A stretch of 64,000 nt of DNA from Nitrospirota bacterium. Its GTDB lineage: Bacteria; Nitrospirota; Thermodesulfovibrionia; Thermodesulfovibrionales; Magnetobacteriaceae. Location of the stretch: the NCBI GenBank assembly GCA_015233725.1, contig JADFXD010000001.1, positions 1-64,000 of the forward strand, given 5' to 3'. This document shows, piece after piece, positions 57,105 through 64,000 of this stretch (positions are counted from its first letter, which is position 1; the number at the start of each line of letters is the position of its first letter). The notes under the pieces are model-generated. The model saw only the letters and a list, made by a program, of their open reading frames with translations. It was not told the origin of the DNA and did no database searches. A program made the translations under genes and the position numbers.

Positions 57105-57342
57105 AGTAGGGGAAGAAGAAAAGAAGATAAGGATGTGGAGCTGCGTAGACGACATGAATTAATCGCCTCCTTCTTTTTTTTTATTCCCGTTGTAGACAAA
57201 ACATGGTGATTATCTTTAAAATACATACCATGATTTACACACAAGGAGGTGACAGCTGGTGTTGTAGGTGGCTATATTGATATGTGTTGGCTGTATTTAG
57301 CTTGTTAAAGGCAATGACCAAAGATGCTTAGAGGAGATATGG

Positions 57343-58653
57343 ATGAAGATAACAGTTGTATTGATGTTTGTTCTTTCTTTTATTATGACTAACGCAGCCT
57401 TTGCCGGTGATAAACCATCGGCAGACAATACGTCTTATGAGGCGTATATGTCTAAGGGGAAGGCCTATTTGCAGGAGAAGAAGTATGAAGAGGCCGTCAA
57501 GGCATACCGTGAGGCGCTCAAAGGCAAGCCCTCCGATGAGGCGGCCAATCTTGCCCTCGGCATTGCGTTAAGCCGGCTGTCGCAAGACACCGCTCAGTTG
57601 CACCTCAAGAAGGCCCTCATGGTAAATCCCAATAACCCGCAGACAAACCTTGAGCTTGGCGTGTATTACTACAACAAGGAAATATACGTCGAGGCAAGAG
57701 ACTACCTCGAGACTACGGTCGAGACAGGAAAGGGTACCGAGTATGAAACAACGGCGCTTGGGTACTTAAAAAAGATAGACCGTCAGATAGGTGCAAGGCC
57801 CTGGTTTATCAACCTCACATTAGGCGGCCAGTATGACAGTAACGTTGTCCTCAGCCACGATGCCTCGGCGATGCCAGCAGGTATCAGCAGAAAGGCCGAC
57901 TGGAAGGAGCTTGTTTATATCAACGGCAGGTACAAGTTTGTCGATACCGAGCGCATAGAGGCCTCCGCCGGTTACAGCTTTTACCAGACGCTGCAAACCC
58001 GTCTGTCAGCCTTTAACATAACCCAGAACACGGCTGACCTCTCCCTTAGATACCACATCATGCCAGCGTTAAGCGTAGGGGCACAGTATGCCTTTGAGTA
58101 TATACTGTTTGGCGGCAAGACCTACGACCATGCGCACTCCATCGGACCATCGCTGTTTATCTCGGAGGGGAATGGGTTCACTACCGAGGTCAAATACACA
58201 TACCGCAGCACACGTTTTTATAATGGCGATCTGTTCCTGACAAACTCAGACAGAAATGGCGCCGACAACGCCATCGGCATAGCCCAACTATTCCCCCTTA
58301 CAGAGGCGGCTAACCTCGAGCTGGGGTATGACTTTGATAAGGCTGACGCTGAAATAGACTACTGGAGATACAACGGCAACAAGCTACATGCCAACCTGAT
58401 GTACAATCTCCCCTACAGGATATTGCTCAATCTCTATGCCGAGTATTATCCCAAGAGGTATGAAGGAATATTCAGCACGTATAACAAGACAAGGGACGAC
58501 GACACGCAGACGTACAGCTTAACGGCCACCAAGCTGTTTACAGACAGTATTGGGGTTACCCTCGGTCAGACGTACGTGTACAACAAGTCAAATATAAACA
58601 GTTATGACTACAAGAGGAGTCTTTCAAGTCTCTTGTTAAACCTGAGGTTTTAG
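57343..58653 (+). CDS. TPR protein with C-terminal outer-membrane beta-barrel
   Basis: Signal peptide; TPR YLQEKKYEEAVKAYREALKGKPSDEAANLALGIAL; barrel-like alternation, C-terminal F (LLLNLRF). Confidence 0.83.
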   Translation: MKITVVLMFVLSFIMTNAAFAGDKPSADNTSYEAYMSKGKAYLQEKKYEEAVKAYREALKGKPSDEAANLALGIALSRLSQDTAQLHLKKALMVNPNNPQTNLELGVYYYNKEIYVEARDYLETTVETGKGTEYETTALGYLKKIDRQIGARPWFINLTLGGQYDSNVVLSHDASAMPAGISRKADWKELVYINGRYKFVDTERIEASAGYSFYQTLQTRLSAFNITQNTADLSLRYHIMPALSVGAQYAFEYILFGGKTYDHAHSIGPSLFISEGNGFTTEVKYTYRSTRFYNGDLFLTNSDRNGADNAIGIAQLFPLTEAANLELGYDFDKADAEIDYWRYNGNKLHANLMYNLPYRILLNLYAEYYPKRYEGIFSTYNKTRDDDTQTYSLTATKLFTDSIGVTLGQTYVYNKSNINSYDYKRSLSSLLLNLRF

Positions 58654-58655
58654 TT

Positions 58656-59396
58656 ATGAAGAAGATAGTTTTTCCCTTGCTCGTGATATGCTGTATCTCA
58701 ATAGTTACAGTGGCAAATGGGGCCGAGGACATCGGCAAGGTCGTTGCCCTGCGTGGGCAGGCTCAGATCGAGCGCAACAAGCAGGAGCTGGCGGCGAAGG
58801 TTCAGGATGGCATCCTGATGATTGACACCGTGGCAACAAAGGAGGCATCAAAGACAAAGGTGCTCTTTATCGATGACAGCGTGTTAACGGTTGGAGAGAA
58901 GTCCAGGGTTGTTATCAAGGAGTTTGTCTACGGCAAGGACGACAGGAGTAAGGCCGTCTTTAACCTGATTGATGGCAAGATGAGAAGCGTCGTTGGCAGG
59001 TCAAACACGGAGGTACAGACGCCAACCCTTGTGGCCGCGGCCAGGGGGACGGTTATATACTTTGAAACCGGCGTGAAAAACTCCGTGCCCTATACCACAG
59101 TCTTGTGCCTTGAAGGACAGGTGGATATACGAAGCATCGACCCGACCATCACCGGCACCGTGACAATTACCCCCGGCATGATGACAACTGTATCATCGGG
59201 ACAGGCTATAGGATCGCCCGTTAAGGCCACCGAGGATGCGTTAAGCAACGCTGCCCTGCCAGGGGGAGGTGCGACCTCTAATGCGCCAACAAATAGTTTA
59301 GCCAATGCAGGCAGGGCTGCTTTAATGTCTCCCCTGATTCCACAGCAACCCGTATCGAAGACTACGCCGGTGAAAATTGGTGTGGTCTTCCCATAA
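58656..59396 (+). CDS. FecR-domain protein
   Basis: IGKVVALRGQAQIERNKQELAAKVQDGILMIDTVATKEASKTKVLFIDDSVLTVGEKSRVVIKEF. Confidence 0.87.
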   Translation: MKKIVFPLLVICCISIVTVANGAEDIGKVVALRGQAQIERNKQELAAKVQDGILMIDTVATKEASKTKVLFIDDSVLTVGEKSRVVIKEFVYGKDDRSKAVFNLIDGKMRSVVGRSNTEVQTPTLVAAARGTVIYFETGVKNSVPYTTVLCLEGQVDIRSIDPTITGTVTITPGMMTTVSSGQAIGSPVKATEDALSNAALPGGGATSNAPTNSLANAGRAALMSPLIPQQPVSKTTPVKIGVVFP

Positions 59397-59412
59397 AACG
59401 TAGAGGATAAAT

Positions 59413-60330
59413 ATGAAAAACTGGAAACTATCTACCTGCAATATTAATGTAATGATGCTAACCCCTTTTATCGCCATGCTCCTGGCCATCGTTGTACATA
59501 GTTGTGGAGGCGGAGGGGGCTCTTCCACAGGCGTTACATCCGAGACGACCTCCGTATCGATGGCGATCGCGATGGGGTCTCTTACGACTAAGGAGGGCGA
59601 CATTGCTGAAAAGGCTATACCGGCTGACGTTACGGCCATCAGGATTAGCATAACCGCCGCGGATATGACCCCTATTGAGCGTCTGATACAGCTCAACGGC
59701 GCAACACAAATCACGGAGACCTTTGACGTGCCCAACGGTAAGAACAGACTGTTTTTAGTAGAGGCGCTCAATGCCTCATCCGTTGTCTTATATAATGGTA
59801 GCAAGTCTGTAGACCTGGATGGCTCACCCATCACGCTTGAGATAACTATGCTGCCAGTACCCACTCCTACGTCGACACCACAACCTACTCCTACACCCAC
59901 TCCAACGCCACAGCCAACTCCTACGTCGACACCACAACCTACTCCTACACCCACTCCAACGCCACAGCCAACTCCTACGCCTACACCACAGCCAACTTCT
60001 ACGCCCACTCCTACTCCTACGCCCACTCCAACTCCTACGCCAACACCTACTCCTACACCACAGCCAACTCCTACTCCAAATCCGACATTTGAACCTACGC
60101 CCACTCCACAACCAACTCCTACGCCCACTCCACAACCAACTTCTACGCCCACACCACAACCAACTCCTACGCCCACACCACAACCCACTCCAACGCCACA
60201 GCCAACTCCTACACCTACACCACAGCCAACTCCAACGCCTACACCAGAACCAACACCAACACCGACTCCAACAACACCACCTTCACCTACTCCAAGGCCA
60301 TCAACAGCGCCAATAAAACTAAGGCACTGA
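59413..60330 (+). CDS. Lipoprotein-like protein with long Pro-Thr repeat tail
   Basis: [15 protein letters not shown] lipobox-like; about 140-aa [12 protein letters not shown] tail. Confidence 0.75.
   Translation: MKNWKLSTCNINVMMLTPFIAMLLAIVVHSCGGGGGSSTGVTSETTSVSMAIAMGSLTTKEGDIAEKAIPADVTAIRISITAADMTPIERLIQLNGATQITETFDVPNGKNRLFLVEALNASSVVLYNGSKSVDLDGSPITLEITMLPVPTPTSTPQPTPTPTPTPQPTPTSTPQPTPTPTPTPQPTPTPTPQPTSTPTPTPTPTPTPTPTPTPTPQPTPTPNPTFEPTPTPQPTPTPTPQPTSTPTPQPTPTPTPQPTPTPQPTPTPTPQPTPTPTPEPTPTPTPTTPPSPTPRPSTAPIKLRH
59862..60290 (+). repeat. Low-complexity Pro-Thr coding repeat (ccaactcctacgccyacwcca)
   Basis: Degenerate tandem 6/18/24-nt units. Confidence 0.9.
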
Positions 60331-60394
60331 AGATGACTCATGGGGATGTGATATATAGAGGGGGGGATAACTCCCCCCTTATCTCCACTGCGAC

Positions 60395-62416
60395 ATGAAG
60401 CAAGTATCCTTAATCCTCTTTCTTGTAGCGCTGTTATCAACGCTTACGTTTTCACTGTTAGAGGTCTACGACCCCGCAATAATAAGGGATAAGATCGAGG
60501 CAAAGACGTATGACATCAGGATGTCTCTGCTGTGGAAACTTAAGACTTACCACCCCACAGGGGAGATAATCATCGTCTACATAGACGAGAAAAGCATTGC
60601 CGACATTGGCAGATGGCCCTGGCCGCGCAGCATTATGGCTGAACTGCTCAACAGGATATCCTCGGACAGACCCAGGGTTATCGGCATAGATATCATGTTT
60701 AGCGAACGCCAGGACGCTAGCAACGACGCAAGGCTGGCAAGGGCTATCAAGGATGCTGGCAATGTCGTCCTGGCAACTGCCTTTATGGTGCCCACAGGCG
60801 GGCAGGATGTCAGGGCAGCGGCAAATCGATCGGATTCACTCCCTACGGTTGCGGGGCCTGATTATCTGTGGGACTCTGCCTTTATGACGGTCAAGACCGT
60901 CTCGGGGATTGACTGGAAGCGGTGGGTGATAAAGGCGGATAAGGTCAACCTGCCAATCAGCGACCTTGCCGCACACGCCTACCTGGGACACGTCTATTCC
61001 AATCCCGACCTCGATGGCGTAATGAGGTGGGAGTACCTGTATCTCAATTACGGCGTTGACTGCTATCCCCACTTTGCCCTGCAGGTGGCGCGGGTGGCCA
61101 AGGGGATTGACATCAAGGACATGGTCCTCTTTGGCGCCTCTGGCATCAGACTTGGACAACAGTTCATCCCAACTGGCCTCAATGGCAGGACGCTTATACA
61201 CTACGTGCCACCAGGTGAGGGCTATCGCTCCATCCCGGCATCCGATGTGATCAGGGGGACAAGGACACCGGGGTTGTTCACTGACAAGGTAGTCCTGCTT
61301 GGCACCTCTGCCCTGGCCACATACGACGTTATGGTTACGCCCTTCTCCGCCAATACCCCTGGCGTTGCCATTAACGCAAACGTCGTGGATAACATCCTGC
61401 ACAACAGCTTCCTGAAAAAAAGCCCGGGTGTAATAGAGCTGTCCTTCATTATTATCACAGGTATCTTTTTAGGGGTGTTGTTGCCGAGGTTGGGGGCGTT
61501 TGTTGGTTCTGCTGTCTCGATACTGGTCATTGCATTGTATGTAGCCGCTGGCATTTATCTCCTGGCATATGCCGGGTTATGGATAAACTATACGTATCCG
61601 CTTACGAATATGTCTCTGATATTTTTTTCGCAGACATTAGTCAAGTTCTTCTTAGAGGAGAGGAGAGCCAGGGATATAAAGAGGATGTTTTCGAGGTATG
61701 TCTCACCCAAGATAGTGGAGGAGCTCGTCAACCACCCCGATGAGACCAGCCTTGGTGGGCGCAAGCGGCTTATTACGGTGTTGTTTTCAGACATTGCCGG
61801 CTTTACGAATCTCTCCGAAAACCTCTCCCCGGAGGAGGTGGTCAGCAGGCTCAACGAGTATTTCACGGAGATGGTGGGGCTGATATTCCAGTACAATGGC
61901 ACCCTGAACAAGTTCATCGGGGATGCGCTGATGGCCTTCTGGGGGGCGCCCCTGTCACAGCCCGATCAGGCCGAGTTGGCGGTCAGGTGCGCACTACATA
62001 TGATAACCCGTATAAAGGAGCTTCAAGCCAAGTGGCACTCCGAGGGCAAGATAACAATCGATATCGGTATCGGCATCAATTCCGGAGAGGTGTTGGTAGG
62101 AAACATCGGGGCAGAGGGCATGCAGATGGACTACACGATAATCGGCGACGACGTAAACCTCGGCTCCCGCATAGAGGCCCTCACGCGAAAGTACAAGACC
62201 CACATGTTGATCTCGGAGTTTACCGTGCAGTTACTCAGGGAGGGCATCGCCAACAACACGATCAAGGGCATCTCCCTGCGAGGCATAGAAAGGGTCGTCG
62301 TCAAGGGCAAGAAAAAACCCGTGACCATCTACGAGGTAACCTCCCTCGACCCGCAATCCCCCTCCACCCTCACCGAACCAGAAGAAGATAGGATCGTCGA
62401 GTATAAGGAAAAATAA
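60395..62416 (+). CDS. CHASE2-domain adenylate/guanylate cyclase
   Basis: CHASE2 DKIEAKTYDIRMSLLWKL...IVYIDEKSIADIGRWPWPRSIMAELLNRI; cyclase ITVLFSDIAGFTNLSENLSPEEVVSRLNEYF, NKFIGDALMAFWGAP. Confidence 0.93.
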   Translation: MKQVSLILFLVALLSTLTFSLLEVYDPAIIRDKIEAKTYDIRMSLLWKLKTYHPTGEIIIVYIDEKSIADIGRWPWPRSIMAELLNRISSDRPRVIGIDIMFSERQDASNDARLARAIKDAGNVVLATAFMVPTGGQDVRAAANRSDSLPTVAGPDYLWDSAFMTVKTVSGIDWKRWVIKADKVNLPISDLAAHAYLGHVYSNPDLDGVMRWEYLYLNYGVDCYPHFALQVARVAKGIDIKDMVLFGASGIRLGQQFIPTGLNGRTLIHYVPPGEGYRSIPASDVIRGTRTPGLFTDKVVLLGTSALATYDVMVTPFSANTPGVAINANVVDNILHNSFLKKSPGVIELSFIIITGIFLGVLLPRLGAFVGSAVSILVIALYVAAGIYLLAYAGLWINYTYPLTNMSLIFFSQTLVKFFLEERRARDIKRMFSRYVSPKIVEELVNHPDETSLGGRKRLITVLFSDIAGFTNLSENLSPEEVVSRLNEYFTEMVGLIFQYNGTLNKFIGDALMAFWGAPLSQPDQAELAVRCALHMITRIKELQAKWHSEGKITIDIGIGINSGEVLVGNIGAEGMQMDYTIIGDDVNLGSRIEALTRKYKTHMLISEFTVQLLREGIANNTIKGISLRGIERVVVKGKKKPVTIYEVTSLDPQSPSTLTEPEEDRIVEYKEK

Positions 62417-62507
62417 CCCAAAGAAAAAGAAAAGAAGAGAAGGGGGCGGCTCCGCCCCCCCTTCAACCCCCCTGCAAGGGGACCAGTCCCCTTGACCCCA
62501 TAATGCT
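62417..62507 (-). repeat. GC-rich two-hairpin repeat (copy 20)
   Basis: aagaaaaagaaaagaagagaagggggcggctccgcccccccttcaacccccctgcaaggggaccagtccccttgaccccataatgctc. Confidence 0.88.
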
Positions 62508-62564
62508 CGAGCCTTTTTCCTTTTTATTATGCCGATTTTTTTACATCGAACGCAAAAAAAAGAA

Positions 62565-62594
62565 TTGACGCGTTTTGTTTAGTCATTGTATAAT
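62565..62594 (+). promoter_or_regulatory. Sigma70-type promoter
   Basis: TTGACG-N18-TATAAT; ATG at 62603, 9 nt after the -10. Confidence 0.55.
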
Positions 62595-62602
62595 GAATCA
62601 TT

Positions 62603-63298
62603 ATGATTAGTTACAGTGATCTAGTACCTGAACTTATAGTGTTTGAGGTAAGATATCCTCATCGTTATCTTTATTTGGATAATTGTGGGAAGATATTGAA
62701 GGAGATTTCTGAACATCTGAAAGACATCGGTCAAGCAGATATGTCGATAAATTCAGCATCAATAAATTTTCCGAAAAAGAAATTATCAGTTGCTTTTTCA
62801 CCAGAGTTAATTGTTATTCAAATAATGTATTCAAAAGATGTCAAAATGTTAGGAGAATATTCTAACTTGATTGTAAACACTATTTGTAGGCTTTTAGAAA
62901 TTAATGTGTTTTCTCGTATAGGTAATCGATTTCAATTTATTAAACCTACTAATTCTCCTGATGATTTCTCAAAGATATTTGCTAAAAATAAACTAATAAA
63001 TATACCTGGCGAGGTTATTAATAAACTTGGGAGTAAAGTAAAAGATCAAGCAGTTAAATTCACGATTGACAAAGATGAAAACTTTGGATATAATTTTAGG
63101 TTTGCCTACACTAAAAGGGATTATCCTCATATAAATATAAAAGATTTTGATACTTCAAAATTTATCAGTGAGGGTATTTTTTTTGACATTGATATTTTTA
63201 CGACTAAATCAGTCTTATTATCAACTCTTGATTGCAGCGAATTGATAAGAAAGCATATAAAAGATTATGAGTTTCTTATTAATATGTTTATAGAGTAA
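62603..63298 (+). CDS. Unknown protein, weakly TIGR04255-like
   Basis: 231 aa; N-term PELIVFEVRYP; AT-rich. Confidence 0.6.
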   Translation: MISYSDLVPELIVFEVRYPHRYLYLDNCGKILKEISEHLKDIGQADMSINSASINFPKKKLSVAFSPELIVIQIMYSKDVKMLGEYSNLIVNTICRLLEINVFSRIGNRFQFIKPTNSPDDFSKIFAKNKLINIPGEVINKLGSKVKDQAVKFTIDKDENFGYNFRFAYTKRDYPHINIKDFDTSKFISEGIFFDIDIFTTKSVLLSTLDCSELIRKHIKDYEFLINMFIE

Positions 63299-63313
63299 AT
63301 CTGAGGTGAATTT

Positions 63314-63922
63314 ATGATCACAAATGATAAAGAGGATAACATTCAAGACAACACAAACGAGTTCAGGACACAGACAATTGATTTTTTTCAAAAAGCTTCT
63401 GTTGCTTCAGGTAAGATAGATGTGGCAGAAAAATATTCGACTAAGGTATTAACAAACATTAGCGATTTTGAAGCTGAATTAAGTTCTCTGACCAAAACAA
63501 TGTCTAAAGAGGATTTGTATAAATCTTTGTCAGAAGATTATGAGCGACCGAATTTAGAGATAATTACTCTATTGAGTAAATATAAGCTACACTTAGATGA
63601 AGCAATCAAGAATTATGATGATGAGATTGATCGAGAGAATGAAATGGCATTATTTTCAAGATTATTCTATAAACTTGATTATTTTAAATATGATAATCCC
63701 AACTATGAGGATATAGTAAATGCAATGAGAATTGCTGTATTTTACAAAAAGGATACCTTTAAGATAAAGGAAATTATGGTCTTAAGAAATACTATTGAAG
63801 AACTTATTGATAATGTAAATATAACGGATGAGAAGTACTTTGATATATTGGATAAACTATCAGAACATTGTAATATTGCAGGTCCATTATCAACGGTAAA
63901 TGTTCAACCCGATAAAATCTGA
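63314..63922 (+). CDS. Unknown helical protein, co-oriented with 62603..63298
   Basis: 202 aa; 15 bp spacing; AT-rich. Confidence 0.6.
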   Translation: MITNDKEDNIQDNTNEFRTQTIDFFQKASVASGKIDVAEKYSTKVLTNISDFEAELSSLTKTMSKEDLYKSLSEDYERPNLEIITLLSKYKLHLDEAIKNYDDEIDRENEMALFSRLFYKLDYFKYDNPNYEDIVNAMRIAVFYKKDTFKIKEIMVLRNTIEELIDNVNITDEKYFDILDKLSEHCNIAGPLSTVNVQPDKI

Positions 63923-63931
63923 AACCTGCTT

Positions 63932-64000
63932 GTGGCAGATAATATATATTTAGAAACAACTGCTTTAATAGATCATGTTCTAAAGGGGTGGTACCCTGAA
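63932..64000 (+). CDS. Start of a third ORF (possible PIN-like), cut by window edge
   Basis: GTG start frame VADNIYLETTALIDHVLKGWYPE; no stop in window. Confidence 0.35.
   Translation, partial: MADNIYLETTALIDHVLKGWYPE

Noticed and set aside
59322-60440. 372-aa GVGVGV-rich ORF on the minus strand
   Set aside because: Shadow of the Pro-Thr repeat coding tract; the plus-strand frame has signal/lipobox and operon context.
1-64000. Transposase, integrase or prophage genes that could explain the repeats
   Set aside because: No DDE, HUH (Y1) or tyrosine/serine recombinase motif seen in any listed ORF; any mobiliser would be outside the window.

Overview
A 64 kb, mostly coding, chromosome-like window from a motile Gram-negative-type bacterium. 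Gene content is compatible with a Nitrospirota or deltaproteobacterial-type genome, but that is inference only. Main blocks: response regulators and a Crp/Fnr regulator (0-3.3 kb); a two-gene membrane coiled-coil + EH_Signature-like locus that I consider a Zorya-related defence candidate (4.0-7.2 kb); a surface-polysaccharide cluster (7.3-15 kb); large FG-GAP/VCBS and Pro-Thr-repeat surface proteins (15.2-18.9 and 53.7-57.1 kb); AddAB-type nuclease/helicase genes with a decayed SIR2...NACHT-like remnant between them (23.1-29.7 kb); an S8/P-domain protease; an overlapping thiI-like/xseA/xseB/nuclease operon (32.9-36.1 kb); an OLD-like ATPase + DUF3226/TOPRIM-like pair (36.1-37.9 kb); PstC-like, SulP and UspA genes; flagellar FlaG and a partner gene with a near-consensus sigma28 promoter; histidine kinases, MltD-like and TrmJ; an outer-membrane TPR/FecR/CHASE2-cyclase operon (57.3-62.4 kb); and an AT-rich segment of unknown genes at the right edge. 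tRNA-Val(GAC) and tRNA-Ser(TGA) are present. The most striking non-coding feature is a GC-rich two-hairpin repeat (core GGGGTCAAGGGCACTGGTGCCCTTGCAGGGGG...GGGGGCGGC..GCCGCCCCCTTTCTTTC) in about 18 copies. Its pyrimidine-rich end abuts CDS boundaries regardless of gene direction and brackets several genes on both sides. A second short palindromic family (CCAGGAGCGTCCTGG / CGCTCCTTACAGTCGCTGG) lies inside some repeats and in frame inside CDSs. No database searches were run; family names come from motif recognition.
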